Assembly: GCA_023819035.1 (NCBI GenBank) | Contig: JAMWCL010000004.1 | Span: 1 to 52,716, forward strand | DNA: 52,716 nt | Source: Candidatus Omnitrophota bacterium | Lineage (GTDB): Bacteria; Omnitrophota; Gorgyraeia; Gygaellales; Profunditerraquicolaceae | Reading direction: 5' to 3' | Part shown: piece after piece, positions 25,773-35,105 of the stretch | How the letters are laid out: each line of letters opens with the position of its first letter | How positions within the stretch are numbered: the first letter of the stretch is position 1 | Translations under genes and position numbers: made by a program | Notes under the pieces: generated by a model | Told to the model about the DNA's origin: nothing | The model's input: only the letters and a program-made list of their open reading frames with translations | Databases searched by the model: none

Positions 25773-26492
25773 TTAGTTTAATCTTAAGGCCTGACTTAAG
25801 GTAAATCTTCCTTCGTACAGAGCCTTACCAATAATTACACCTATAAGACCCTTCTTTTCTAATGACTTAAGTTTATATAGATCATCTAAAGAGGAGATTC
25901 CTCCTGAAGCAATGATCTCTAAATTAGTTTTTTTTAAGAATTCGTTTATCCCCCTAATATCCGGGCCTTTTAGGGTACCGTCTCTAGTTACATTTGTATA
26001 GATAATTTGTTTAAAGCCAAGTTGTTTTAAACCATAAGCAAATTCTAATGCAGATATTTTTTTATTAATTGTCTGCCAGCCATTAGTTAAGATGTAAGTA
26101 TCCTTTATATCGATGCTAACAATAATTCTCTCTTTAAATTCTTCAAAAACCTTCTTAAGTAATTTTTTATCTCGAATCGCCTTAGTAGATAAAATTATAC
26201 GATATATTCCAAAATTAAGCAAAGATTTAATTAAATCTATACTTCTTATTCCTCCGCCAAATTGGATAGGGATATCGATATTTTTTACTATCTCTTTTAT
26301 AATATTTAAATTCTTAGGAATGCCTGTTATTGCCCCATCCAAATCTATAACATGCAGTAACCTTGCTCCTTGTTTTACCCAGTGCTTTGCAGTATTTACA
26401 GGATTACGCGAATATATCTTCTTATTAAATCTTCCCTGAACATATCTTACCACACAACCATCTTTTATATCTATTGCAGGAATAATTAACAT
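25773..26492 (-). CDS. hisA: ProFAR isomerase
   Basis: This 239-residue TIM barrel converts ProFAR to PRFAR in histidine synthesis. The catalytic Asp is in IIPAIDIKDGCVVRYVQG, phosphate-binding IQFGGGIRSIDL is mid-protein, and the second Asp lies in YTNVTRDGTLKGPDI. IIASGGISSLDDL is near the end. It overlaps hisH by 7 nt. A bifunctional HisA/TrpF (PriA) cannot be excluded from sequence alone, although trpE alone is present nearby. Confidence 0.95.
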   Translation of the reverse strand: MLIIPAIDIKDGCVVRYVQGRFNKKIYSRNPVNTAKHWVKQGARLLHVIDLDGAITGIPKNLNIIKEIVKNIDIPIQFGGGIRSIDLIKSLLNFGIYRIILSTKAIRDKKLLKKVFEEFKERIIVSIDIKDTYILTNGWQTINKKISALEFAYGLKQLGFKQIIYTNVTRDGTLKGPDIRGINEFLKKTNLEIIASGGISSLDDLYKLKSLEKKGLIGVIIGKALYEGRFTLSQALRLN

Positions 26493-27097
26493 AAACTAAT
26501 AAAATTTTTAATTATCTTTAATCCTATTGCTTGACTTTTTTCCGGATGGAATTGAACCCCATAGATATTATCCTTCCAAACTACAGAAGCAAAATCTAAG
26601 CCATAATCTGTGTAGGTTACGATTATATTTTTATCCTCAGGCTCAGGATAATATGAGTGACAGAAATAAACATAAGAATTATCTGGTATATCTTTTAATA
26701 AAGGGCAATCCTTTAAAACCATCTTTATTTGATTCCATCCGATGTGAGGGATTTTTAAAGATAAATTATTATCAAATTTTTTTATCCTGCCTTTTAAGAT
26801 ACCCAAACCCCTTGAATCTTTTGCCTCCTGACTCTCTTCAAATAATAATTGCATCCCTAAGCAGATACCTAAAATTGTTTTTTTATTTTCTATATGTTTA
26901 ATTAAATTTGAAATTAAATCTTTCTTTTTTAGCCCTAAAATAGCATCATCAAAAGCTCCCACGCCTGGTAAAATTATCTTATCAGCTTTTTCTAAATCCT
27001 GAGGATTACTGGTCACTAAGGTCTTTACACCAAATGATTCCAGTGCCTTCTTTACACTGTGAATATTACCCATTCCGTAGTCAATGATACAAATCAT
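26486..27097 (-). CDS. hisH: Imidazole glycerol phosphate synthase glutaminase subunit
   Basis: This class I glutamine amidotransferase supplies ammonia to HisF. MICIIDYGMGNIHSVKKAL starts at the ATG at 27097, four codons inside the track ORF, whose TTG start would add MINK; the ATG fits the family. The oxyanion strand IILPGVGAFDDA, nucleophile motif ILGICLGMQLLFE (Cys about 79) and VQFHPEKSQ (His/Glu of the triad) are intact. Confidence 0.96.
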   Translation of the reverse strand: MICIIDYGMGNIHSVKKALESFGVKTLVTSNPQDLEKADKIILPGVGAFDDAILGLKKKDLISNLIKHIENKKTILGICLGMQLLFEESQEAKDSRGLGILKGRIKKFDNNLSLKIPHIGWNQIKMVLKDCPLLKDIPDNSYVYFCHSYYPEPEDKNIIVTYTDYGLDFASVVWKDNIYGVQFHPEKSQAIGLKIIKNFISLC

Positions 27098-27101
27098 CTT
27101 A

Positions 27102-27698
27102 TTAATCAATTATACCTTTGGTAGAAGGGATGCCTTTCCTTCGTGGATCTACTTGAGTTGCCTGATCTAAAGCGATTCCCAAGGCCTTAAAGACAGGCTC
27201 TAAGGTTGTATGTAAATCAGAAACAGGATTTTCTATATTTATATTTAAATTCATCCCGAGGTGTTTAGCGAATGAATCAAAGAAATGTCGAATATCAGAA
27301 AATTGATATTTGTCTTTTTTTAAAGAGGTAATCTTTTTTGAGGTCTTTAATTGAAGATGTCCTCTTCCACTTATATCTAAGATTACATAAGCTATAACTT
27401 CCTCCATTGGTACAGAGGCCGAACCAAATCTGCGAATTCCTTTTTTGTCACCCAAGGCTTGTTTAAATGCCTCACCTAAAACAATCCCGATATCTTCATT
27501 AGTATGGTGAAGATCTATATTTAGATCTCCCTTGGCAATAAGTTCTAAATCAAAAAATCCCCAAAAAGCAAACAACTCTAACATATGGTCTAAAATACCG
27601 ATTCCCGTATTTATCTTAGATTTACCTGAACCATCTATATTTAATTTGGCTAAGATAGTAGTTTCTTTGGTTTTTCTGTTTATAATTGCTTTTCTCAT
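27102..27698 (-). CDS. hisB: Imidazoleglycerol-phosphate dehydratase
   Basis: This Mn-dependent enzyme dehydrates IGP to imidazole acetol phosphate. The metal sites are GILDHMLELFAFWG, IDLHHTNEDIGIVLGEA, DIRHFFDSFAKHLGMN and DLHTTLEPVFKALG. The track start is a TTG eight codons upstream; the ATG at 27698 (MRKAIINRK) has AAGGA at good spacing and matches the family N-terminus, so it is preferred. There is no HisB phosphatase domain. Confidence 0.95.
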   Translation of the reverse strand: MRKAIINRKTKETTILAKLNIDGSGKSKINTGIGILDHMLELFAFWGFFDLELIAKGDLNIDLHHTNEDIGIVLGEAFKQALGDKKGIRRFGSASVPMEEVIAYVILDISGRGHLQLKTSKKITSLKKDKYQFSDIRHFFDSFAKHLGMNLNINIENPVSDLHTTLEPVFKALGIALDQATQVDPRRKGIPSTKGIID

Positions 27699-27714
27699 TT
27701 TATCCATTCCTTTT

Positions 27715-28941
27715 TTATTCAAATCTTACCTTTACTGAATTAAGGTGTTGATTTAAACCTTCGATACTCGCGATCTTCTCCAACGGCTCCTTAACATTTT
27801 CTAATGCCTTTTTAGAGAAGCTAACAATATGAGTATGTTTTAAAAAATCAATTACCGATAAACCTGAGAAGAACCTTGCAGTACCTAAGGTAGGTAAAAC
27901 ATGACTGGGACCCGCTACATAATCCCCCACTGCCACTGGACTATAAGAACCTAAAAATATTGCACCGGCATTCTTTATCCCTTTTATTAATCGATAAGGA
28001 TTTTTGACCATAATCTCTAAATGTTCAGGAGCAATCTTATTAGTAATGGTTATCGCCTCTTCTAAGTTTTTTACTAGAATAATATAACCATTTAAATCAT
28101 TAAGCTCTGCTTTAACCTGTTTGGCTAAGGTCTTTGAATTTGTAATTAAGATACTTAAACCTTGTGTATGTTCTGCCTGTGCTTTTAAATCCGCAATAAC
28201 AAATTTTGGTTCACTAAAACGATTGGCAATAATGACTAATTCTGTGGGCCCGGCAATCATATCAATATCTACTATACCAAAAACCTGTCTCTTTGCTTCA
28301 GTTACATAGATATTTCCTGGTCCAACAATCTTGTCTACTTTAGGTATAGTTTTCGTTCCATAGGCTAAACTGGCTATTGCCTGTGCTCCACCTACCTTGT
28401 AGATTTCATTTACTCTTAAAAGATCCGCTACAACTAAAATATGAGGGTTAATATTTCCATTTTTATCTGGCGGACAGACTAAGACGATCCTTTTCACTTG
28501 CGCTATCTTTGCAGGAATCACTGTCATATAGACTGTAGATACTAAAGGGGCAGTACCTGCGGGAATATAAATACCCACACTTTCGATTGCCTGATAGTTA
28601 TTACTTAAGATAAGACCGTTGTTATCCTTAATACGCCAAGATTTAATCAGAAATCTACGTTGGTATCTGTTTATATTCTCAAAGATCTGTTTTAATGAAG
28701 AAACAAATTTAGGATCTATATTATGATAAGCAGCGCTTATCTCTGTTTCTGAAACCTTTAATTGGTAAGCAGATAACCTTACCCCATCGAATTTGCGGGT
28801 ATATTTTATCACGGCCTCATCTCCAAATAGGCGCACATCTTCAATAATCTTTTTTACCCTTTCTTCTATAGTTTTTGAGCGAAGAACACTCCGATTATAG
28901 ATCTTATCTAATTTTTTATTAGTTGAAAGGATAAGCTTCAT
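27715..28941 (-). CDS. hisD: Histidinol dehydrogenase
   Basis: This Zn-dependent 408-residue enzyme does the last two oxidations from histidinol to histidine. It contains the NAD-linked stretch VGIYIPAGTAPLVSTVYM, PKVDKIVGPGNIYVTEAKR, DMIAGPTELVI, the zinc region AQAEHTQGLSILI, and APEHLEIM. It is the first his gene of this run and overlaps alaS by 4 nt (ATGA). hisG and hisC are not in the window. Confidence 0.97.
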   Translation of the reverse strand: MKLILSTNKKLDKIYNRSVLRSKTIEERVKKIIEDVRLFGDEAVIKYTRKFDGVRLSAYQLKVSETEISAAYHNIDPKFVSSLKQIFENINRYQRRFLIKSWRIKDNNGLILSNNYQAIESVGIYIPAGTAPLVSTVYMTVIPAKIAQVKRIVLVCPPDKNGNINPHILVVADLLRVNEIYKVGGAQAIASLAYGTKTIPKVDKIVGPGNIYVTEAKRQVFGIVDIDMIAGPTELVIIANRFSEPKFVIADLKAQAEHTQGLSILITNSKTLAKQVKAELNDLNGYIILVKNLEEAITITNKIAPEHLEIMVKNPYRLIKGIKNAGAIFLGSYSPVAVGDYVAGPSHVLPTLGTARFFSGLSVIDFLKHTHIVSFSKKALENVKEPLEKIASIEGLNQHLNSVKVRFE

Positions 28942-31559
28942 TTTAAATGGGCAATTATATTCTTTAACTCTTCAAAAACTAGAAAAATATTTTTAGGATT
29001 ATTGCCTCCTGCCTGGGCAAAGTCTAACCTTCCTCCTCCCTTGCCACCGATTAAAGGGGCGAGATTATTTATTAGCTTTGAAGCATCTAAGCCTTTCTGA
29101 CATAAATCTGAGGTTAAACCCATAACTAAAGATATTTTATCTTCAAATAAAGAGGCTAAAGCAATAACCGCATTATTTGTTTTTTCTTTAATTAAATCTA
29201 ATGTCTTTCTTAATAAATCTATATCTATTTCTTTTAAAGTGTAAGTGATTATCTTTATCCCATTTAAAACTGGTGCCTCCCGAATCAATTTATCTAAAGA
29301 AGCCTTTAACATCTCCATAACCTGAAGATTTAATCTTTTTTCTAATTCCTTTATTTGGATAAGATTCCTTTGTAACTCAGGAATAATTCTTTCTTTTGAT
29401 GTATTTAACAAAGAAGCAATGCGGTTAACTAAATCCTCTTCTTCTTTAATTTTCTTAAAAGCGATTTTACCTGTAACTGCCTCTATTCTTCTGATCCCAC
29501 TGGCTATTGAACCTTCGTGAATTATCTTAAATAAACCAATCTGACCAGTAAATTTAAGATGAGTTCCTCCACATAATTCTTTAGAAAAATCGCTAATCGA
29601 AACTACCCTGACCCTTTCTTCATATTTATCAGCGAAGAAAGCCAAAGCACCCTCTTTTTTTGCTTTAGATAAAGACATTTGTTTTATCTTAACCTTATGG
29701 TTTTCAATTACATATTCATTAACGATCTCTTCTATTCTCTCTAATTGATCTTGCTTAAGATCTTTAAAATGAGTAAAATCAAAACGCAATCTATCCTCAG
29801 CTACCAAGGAGCCCTGTTGTTTTACATGTTCACCTAATACCTTTCTTAAAACAGATTGTAATAGATGAGTAGCAGTGTGATTTCTGGCAATTGCTAATCG
29901 ACGCTCAAGATTAATTAAAGCATTAACCTTATCCGCTTTTTTAAAACCTCCTTCCTTAACCTTTCCTATATGAATAATTACCTTATCAAACCTTTTAGTA
30001 TCCAAAACTTCAAAGAGACTTTTACCCTTTTTTATATATCCTGTATCACCCACCTGTCCACCTGATTCGGCATAAAAAGGAGTCTTATCTAAAATAATTT
30101 CAGCGGATTCCCCTTTTTGAATCTTTTCTGTAAATTTGGCATCTTTAATTATTCTCAATATCTTGGCACAAAGCTGATATCTGTTATAACCTAAAAATTT
30201 AGTTTTTATTTTGGGCAGACCTAAACCTTTAAGATCAAATACCTGTCCTTTCATCAGGCTTTGTTGTCGAGAACGAATCTTCTGCGCCTCTAATTCCTTA
30301 TCAAATGCCTCTTGAGAAAAGGCAATATTATGTTTCTTAAGCCAATCCTTAGTCAACTCTAAAGGTACTCCATAGGTATCATAAAGATTAAAGCTAATTT
30401 TCCCTACTAATTCAGGATCAGGTTTATTAAATACTGAAGAGAATTTATCCATAAATAAGGTATCAGTTGAATTAAGTGTGGAAATAAATCCTTCCTCTTC
30501 AGCTAAGATAATCTCTGAGATATTTTCTTTACGCGTATAAAGTTGAGGGTAGAAACCTTTCATAGTTGTAGATACTATTGGTACAAGTTTATATAAAAAC
30601 GATTGTTTTATACCTAAACCCCTTAAATTTAGAATACTTTTTCTAATTAATCTTCTTACCACATAACCCCTTGCTTCGTTAGAAGGTTGAACCCCATCGT
30701 ATATGGCAAAAGATATGGCACGAATATGGTCAGCGATTGCATAAACAAGCTCTCGCTGTTTTAAACCCTCAGGGGTTAATTTTGATTCTATCTCCTTTAC
30801 AATCGGTAAGAATAAATCGGTTTGAAAGTTATTATAGACTCCCTGCATAACTGCAGATAATCTTTCTAAACCCATTCCTGTATCGATATTCTTTTTAGGG
30901 AGTGGTTTTAATATTTTCCCTTCTTTACGATTAAACTGAGTAAAGACTAAATTCCAGATTTCAGAGAACCTTCCACAATCACAGGAAGGATTACATTCCG
31001 GCCTTTTGCAACCTGTATCCTTACCCCAATCAAAGAATATCTCCGAGCATGGACCGCAAGGACCATTAGGGCCCTTTTCTTTCGCCTCGGAAGGCCAGAA
31101 GTTTTCTTTATCTCCTAATTTGACAATTTTTTCAGGTAAGATTTTTATCTTTTTAACCCAAATATTATAAGCTTCTTCATCATCCTTATATACTGAAACC
31201 CAGAGTCTTTCTTTTTTAATCTTCAGTTTTTCAGTTAAAAATTCCCAGGCAAAACTAATCGCTTCTTCTTTAAAATAATCACCAAAAGAAAAATTTCCTA
31301 ACATCTCAAAAAAGGTATGATGCCAAGGGGTCTTTCCTACCTTCTCTAAATCATCGGTACGCAAACATCTTTGACAAGTAGCAACTCTTTTTAGCCCTGA
31401 ATCGTAACCTAAGAATTCCTTTTTAAATTGATTCATACCTGCAGGGGTAAAAAGCACAGTTGGGTCATCCTTAGGTATTAAGGAATCGGGTTCAAAGATT
31501 TTATGTTTCTTAGACTTAAAAAAATCTAAAAACTTTTCCCTTAAGATATCTGCCTTCAT
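28938..31559 (-). CDS. alaS: Alanyl-tRNA synthetase
   Basis: At 873 residues this is full length. The class II catalytic core runs from FLDFFKSKKHKIFEPDSL to about residue 440, with LFTPAGMNQFK and CLRTDDLEKVGKT. The editing domain carries the metal motif NHTATHLLQSVL (about 560) and CGGTHLKFTGQIG (about 660), and the C-Ala domain ends with GGKGGGRLDFAQAGG. It also has the cysteine-rich CKRPECNPSCDCGRF insertion. It sits between recX and hisD. Confidence 0.97.
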   Translation of the reverse strand: MKADILREKFLDFFKSKKHKIFEPDSLIPKDDPTVLFTPAGMNQFKKEFLGYDSGLKRVATCQRCLRTDDLEKVGKTPWHHTFFEMLGNFSFGDYFKEEAISFAWEFLTEKLKIKKERLWVSVYKDDEEAYNIWVKKIKILPEKIVKLGDKENFWPSEAKEKGPNGPCGPCSEIFFDWGKDTGCKRPECNPSCDCGRFSEIWNLVFTQFNRKEGKILKPLPKKNIDTGMGLERLSAVMQGVYNNFQTDLFLPIVKEIESKLTPEGLKQRELVYAIADHIRAISFAIYDGVQPSNEARGYVVRRLIRKSILNLRGLGIKQSFLYKLVPIVSTTMKGFYPQLYTRKENISEIILAEEEGFISTLNSTDTLFMDKFSSVFNKPDPELVGKISFNLYDTYGVPLELTKDWLKKHNIAFSQEAFDKELEAQKIRSRQQSLMKGQVFDLKGLGLPKIKTKFLGYNRYQLCAKILRIIKDAKFTEKIQKGESAEIILDKTPFYAESGGQVGDTGYIKKGKSLFEVLDTKRFDKVIIHIGKVKEGGFKKADKVNALINLERRLAIARNHTATHLLQSVLRKVLGEHVKQQGSLVAEDRLRFDFTHFKDLKQDQLERIEEIVNEYVIENHKVKIKQMSLSKAKKEGALAFFADKYEERVRVVSISDFSKELCGGTHLKFTGQIGLFKIIHEGSIASGIRRIEAVTGKIAFKKIKEEEDLVNRIASLLNTSKERIIPELQRNLIQIKELEKRLNLQVMEMLKASLDKLIREAPVLNGIKIITYTLKEIDIDLLRKTLDLIKEKTNNAVIALASLFEDKISLVMGLTSDLCQKGLDASKLINNLAPLIGGKGGGRLDFAQAGGNNPKNIFLVFEELKNIIAHLK

Positions 31560-31575
31560 TTATTCTTATAAAAAA

Positions 31576-32046
31576 TTAATCTAGCAATCTACTTATCACA
31601 TCATTAACTATCTCCTGAGAAAAACCACGTCGTAAAAGGTAATCATAGATACGCCTTTTTGTTTTATCAATTGGAAGATTCTCTAGTCTTTTAAATCTTT
31701 TCCTGGCTATTTCGGTAACAATTTTTTCTTCAGAATAATCCTTTAAAATCTCATTAATTTTTGAATCAATAATTGCCTTATCTATTCCTTTTAAGATTAA
31801 TTCCTGTTTTATTCGATTTATTCCCAAAGGCTTTTTTAGGCGGGATTCAATCCAAGCCTGGGCAAAGGAGGCATCGTTTATAAAATTATTCTTCCTTAGA
31901 AAGACCAATATTTTTTCAATTACCTCTTCCGAAAAGCCCTTTTTTTTTAGACGCTGAGATATCTCTTTTTCCGTTCGTGGTCTAAATCTAAGTAATAAAA
32001 AAGCGTAATCCTTTGCCTGCTGGAATAAATCTATTTTTTTCTTCAC
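31576..32046 (-). CDS. recX: RecX, RecA modulator
   Basis: This 156-residue all-helical protein binds and dampens RecA filaments. Three RecX three-helix repeats are visible: RFRPRTEKEISQRLKKKGF, IKQELILKGIDKAIIDSKI and KRRIYDYLLRRGFSQEIVND. It overlaps htrA by 4 nt and is two genes from recA, which fits the common recA-recX linkage with htrA inserted between. Confidence 0.92.
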   Translation of the reverse strand: MKKKIDLFQQAKDYAFLLLRFRPRTEKEISQRLKKKGFSEEVIEKILVFLRKNNFINDASFAQAWIESRLKKPLGINRIKQELILKGIDKAIIDSKINEILKDYSEEKIVTEIARKRFKRLENLPIDKTKRRIYDYLLRRGFSQEIVNDVISRLLD

Positions 32047-33527
32047 TCCTTTATTATAAAATAACCCCGGTTTGTTCGCACAAGGGCATTTCCCTTCAAC
32101 TTCTGAGTTATTCTTTTATAGTCAGAAAGGTTATTTATCGGTTCTCTATTTATCTCAACAATCACATCCCCTGGCATAATACCTGCTTCGTCGGCAGGAC
32201 TATTGGGCTCAACATTAACTACCACTACCCCTCTTTTTTCTTCAATCCTATACTGCCGTAAATTTCCCGGGGTTAAATCCTCAACCTCAATACCCCGCCA
32301 AATAGCTCCTGATATTGCGGTGCTAGAGAGTTCTTCTATGTTCTCCGGCCTTGAACCAATCTCAACATCTAGATTAATCTCTTTCTTATCGCGAATCACT
32401 GCTACCTTCACCTTGCGGCCGACCTCAGTCTGGCTAACTATATTAACAAGTTCACGAGTATTATTTATACTTTTATTATCAAATTTACGAATTATATCGC
32501 TTTCTTTTATACCTGCTTTCTGAGCAGGACTGTTCTCTAAAACCTTAGCTACTAAAACGCCATTTTTGTCAGGTAAACCAAAATATTTAGCTAAATCTTC
32601 GGTTAAATCTTGAACCGTAACCCCTAACCATCCATAAAGTACCTTTTTGCCTTCGATTAACCGGGAGATAATCCTTTTTGCTTTATTAATGGGGATAGCA
32701 AAACCAATACCTTGATATCCTCCGCTTGTAGTAAATATTGCTACATTTATCCCCACAACTTCGCCTTTAAGATTTACTAAGGGGCCTCCCGAATTACCCG
32801 GATTAATGGCGGCATCGGTTTGAATCAAATCCGTATAATCCCTATCCTTTCCTAAGGATCTACTTAATGAACGATGCAAAGCACTGACTACCCCTACGGT
32901 AACCGTCGGTTCAGGATTCTGGAGGGCAAAACCAAAGGGATTACCAATCGCCACCACCCATTCTCCGATGCGTAATCTATCGGAATCACCTAACCCTGCT
33001 ACGGGAAGATTATGAGCATTTATTTTTACAATTGCTAGATCGGAACGTTTATCCTTACCTTTAATCTCGCCTTTGAATTCCCTTCCATCAGGTAAGGTTA
33101 CAGTGATCTTATCTGCTTCTCCTACAACATGCTCATTAGTTAAAATATAACCTTCAGGATCAATGATTACCCCTGAACCTAACCCTATCTGCTTATACTC
33201 TCTTTCTGGGAATTCTGGAAAAAAATCCTCAAAGAATCGACGGAAGAAATCGTCTTCTGGGAAAGGCGATTCTCCAAAAGGAAAACTGTAATATCTCCTT
33301 ACACCAATACGCCGGGTGTATTCAGTACTAATAGAAACTACCGCCTTACCTGCGGTATTTGCCACATTTATTACCGCATCCTCCAATTTATCTCCTAAAA
33401 AGGAATAATAAGGAGCGGTTTTGTCAACTTGACCTTCTAATTGCGTAGAAAAGTTTAATTTAACAGAGATTATAAGCCCCAGAATTAAACCGATTAACAA
33501 AAAAAGGAACCTCCTCTTTCCTTTCAT
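32043..33527 (-). CDS. HtrA/DegP-type periplasmic serine protease
   Basis: This 494-residue envelope protease/chaperone acts in protein quality control. An N-terminal signal anchor (about 5-25) is followed by a trypsin-like domain with the catalytic triad in YILTNEHVVGEA (His), KRSDLAIVKI (Asp) and AAINPGNSGGPLVNL (Ser). Two PDZ domains follow, at about 295-385 (GWLGVTVQDLTEDL, PAQKAGIKESDII) and 405-490 (PADEAGIMPGDVI). The start has a strong AAGGAGG site. Confidence 0.95.
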   Translation of the reverse strand: MKGKRRFLFLLIGLILGLIISVKLNFSTQLEGQVDKTAPYYSFLGDKLEDAVINVANTAGKAVVSISTEYTRRIGVRRYYSFPFGESPFPEDDFFRRFFEDFFPEFPEREYKQIGLGSGVIIDPEGYILTNEHVVGEADKITVTLPDGREFKGEIKGKDKRSDLAIVKINAHNLPVAGLGDSDRLRIGEWVVAIGNPFGFALQNPEPTVTVGVVSALHRSLSRSLGKDRDYTDLIQTDAAINPGNSGGPLVNLKGEVVGINVAIFTTSGGYQGIGFAIPINKAKRIISRLIEGKKVLYGWLGVTVQDLTEDLAKYFGLPDKNGVLVAKVLENSPAQKAGIKESDIIRKFDNKSINNTRELVNIVSQTEVGRKVKVAVIRDKKEINLDVEIGSRPENIEELSSTAISGAIWRGIEVEDLTPGNLRQYRIEEKRGVVVVNVEPNSPADEAGIMPGDVIVEINREPINNLSDYKRITQKLKGNALVRTNRGYFIIKE

Positions 33528-33579
33528 ATTATTTCCTCCTTCCTTTTTGTCTTAAGTTAACAGTATCTAAAAATTTAAC

Positions 33580-34593
33580 TTACACTAATTTTTTTCTTAC
33601 TTCTTTTTCTATTTCTTCTTGTAACTTGGGGTGCTCTTTTAAATATTTTATTGCCATATCCCTACCCTGCCCGAGTTTTTCACCTTTAAATGAAAGCCAG
33701 GTTCCGGATTTTTCAATTATATTTAGATTAAGGCCTGCATCCACAATACTGTTAACCTTGGCGATACCTTCATTATGAAAGATCTCAAATTCTGCTTCTT
33801 TAAAGGGAGGGGCAACCTTATTCTTAACTACCCTTGCCTTGATTCTTCCTCCAATAACCGTATCCTGCGATTTTATTGAGGCGATCCTTCTTAAGTCTAA
33901 TCTTACTGAGGCATAAAATTTAAGCGCCCTTCCGCCCGGGGTAGTCTCGGGTGAACCAAACATTACTCCAATTTTTTCCCTTATTTGATTAATAAATATT
34001 ACACAGGTGTGCGATTTACTGATTGCTGCCGTAAGTTTTCGTAATGCCTGAGACATAAGCCTTGCCTGTAAACCTACATGGGCATCGCCCATTTCACCTT
34101 CAATCTCCGCCCGCGGGGTAAGCGCAGCTACCGAATCGATCACGATTAAATCCACTGCGTTAGAACGTACTAGGGTTTCTGCAATCTCTAATGCCTGTTC
34201 TCCCGTATCGGGTTGCGAAATTAACAGATCATCTAAATTTACTCCCACAATCTTAGCATATGTAGAATCAAAAGCATGCTCCGCATCAATAAAAGCAGCT
34301 ACCCCATTTCTTTTTTGAATCTCCTTAATTACACTTAAGGTAAGCGTTGTCTTTCCCGATGCCTCAGGCCCAAATATTTCGATAACCCTTCCCCGAGGAA
34401 ACCCACCCACCCCTAACGCCCAGTCAAGGGTAAGCGCACCCGAGGGTATAACCTCTACATCCTGTTTTACCTGAGCCCCTAACTTCATTATCGAACCTTT
34501 GCCAAACTGTTTTTCTATTTGAGCAAGTGCAAGTTCCAAGGCCTTTTGTCGATCGGTTATTTGTTTAGATACTATCTTTTTGTCTAAATTCAT
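33580..34593 (-). CDS. recA: RecA recombinase
   Basis: This 337-residue DNA strand-exchange ATPase has Walker [11 protein letters not shown] (about 71-80), [12 protein letters not shown], Walker [13 protein letters not shown], the loop L1 region [20 protein letters not shown], the signature [17 protein letters not shown] and L2 [21 protein letters not shown] precedes the ATG. It is the first gene of the long housekeeping run. No Gram-positive or E. coli type LexA box was seen near its promoter. Confidence 0.98.
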   Translation of the reverse strand: MNLDKKIVSKQITDRQKALELALAQIEKQFGKGSIMKLGAQVKQDVEVIPSGALTLDWALGVGGFPRGRVIEIFGPEASGKTTLTLSVIKEIQKRNGVAAFIDAEHAFDSTYAKIVGVNLDDLLISQPDTGEQALEIAETLVRSNAVDLIVIDSVAALTPRAEIEGEMGDAHVGLQARLMSQALRKLTAAISKSHTCVIFINQIREKIGVMFGSPETTPGGRALKFYASVRLDLRRIASIKSQDTVIGGRIKARVVKNKVAPPFKEAEFEIFHNEGIAKVNSIVDAGLNLNIIEKSGTWLSFKGEKLGQGRDMAIKYLKEHPKLQEEIEKEVRKKLV

Positions 34594-34621
34594 CTTAATA
34601 CCTCCAATTTTTAGAATTTGT

Positions 34622-34650
34622 ATTATATATTATTAAATATAAATGGTCAA
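34622..34650 (-). promoter_or_regulatory. Promoter of recA and the downstream run
   Basis: TTGACC, a 17-nt spacer and TATAAT lie on the minus strand, about 30 nt before the recA ATG. No other promoter of comparable quality was noticed between recA and ksgA, consistent with one long transcript, although internal promoters cannot be excluded. Confidence 0.87.
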
Positions 34651-34670
34651 GGTAAAATATTGTTTAAAAA

Positions 34671-35105
34671 TTAACTGCCGGAGGGAATACAGGTATCATC
34701 CTGTGATAGAGACCGGCCAGAGATAAAAGTAAAACTTTTTGTACCCAAGGTAATACAGTTTAAAGGCCTGGCAGTAAGGATATATCCAGTAGATGTAAAT
34801 TCACAATTATAGGTATAGCCATTTTCTGTTTTTCCACAATAGGCGCGATTAAGATAAGGAAGATCCGCTTCTCCTCCCATTTGCTTTGAGAGTAATTTTT
34901 TCTCATCCTCGGGATATCTACCTTCATGATCCTGAGCATATTTTTCTAAAGCCAAAGAGATGGTTTTTAGTGTCTGTTGAGCCATAGCCTCATTATTTCT
35001 TATGCGTTCCTGTAAAAACTTAGAAATAAAAAAAGCCAAAGTCAAACATACAAAAGCAATGGCTATTACCGCACCTATTAAACTAACCGCCTTATTTTTG
35101 TCCAT
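34671..35105 (-). CDS. Pilin-like protein
   Basis: This 144-residue protein has an N-terminal segment AVSLIGAVIAIAFVCLTLAFF resembling a prepilin helix, but it lacks the usual Gly at the cleavage site and the Glu at +5. A soluble part with two pairs of cysteines (RAYCGKTENGYTYNCEF, LNCITLG...DDTCIP) follows. ALEKYAQDHEGRYPEDEKKL resembles T2SS major pseudopilins. It is the last gene of the pilus run and overlaps the MshEN-PilZ gene by 14 nt. Whether it enters a pilus is open. Confidence 0.75.
   Translation of the reverse strand: MDKNKAVSLIGAVIAIAFVCLTLAFFISKFLQERIRNNEAMAQQTLKTISLALEKYAQDHEGRYPEDEKKLLSKQMGGEADLPYLNRAYCGKTENGYTYNCEFTSTGYILTARPLNCITLGTKSFTFISGRSLSQDDTCIPSGS

Noticed and set aside
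26113-26901. Plus-strand ORFs of 108 and 124 codons over hisA and hisH
   Set aside because: They overlap conserved his coding sequence completely and show no independent features.
34594-34670. Possible SOS box in front of recA
   Set aside because: No CTGT-N8-ACAG or GAAC-N4-GTTC type site was seen; the lineage may use an unknown operator.
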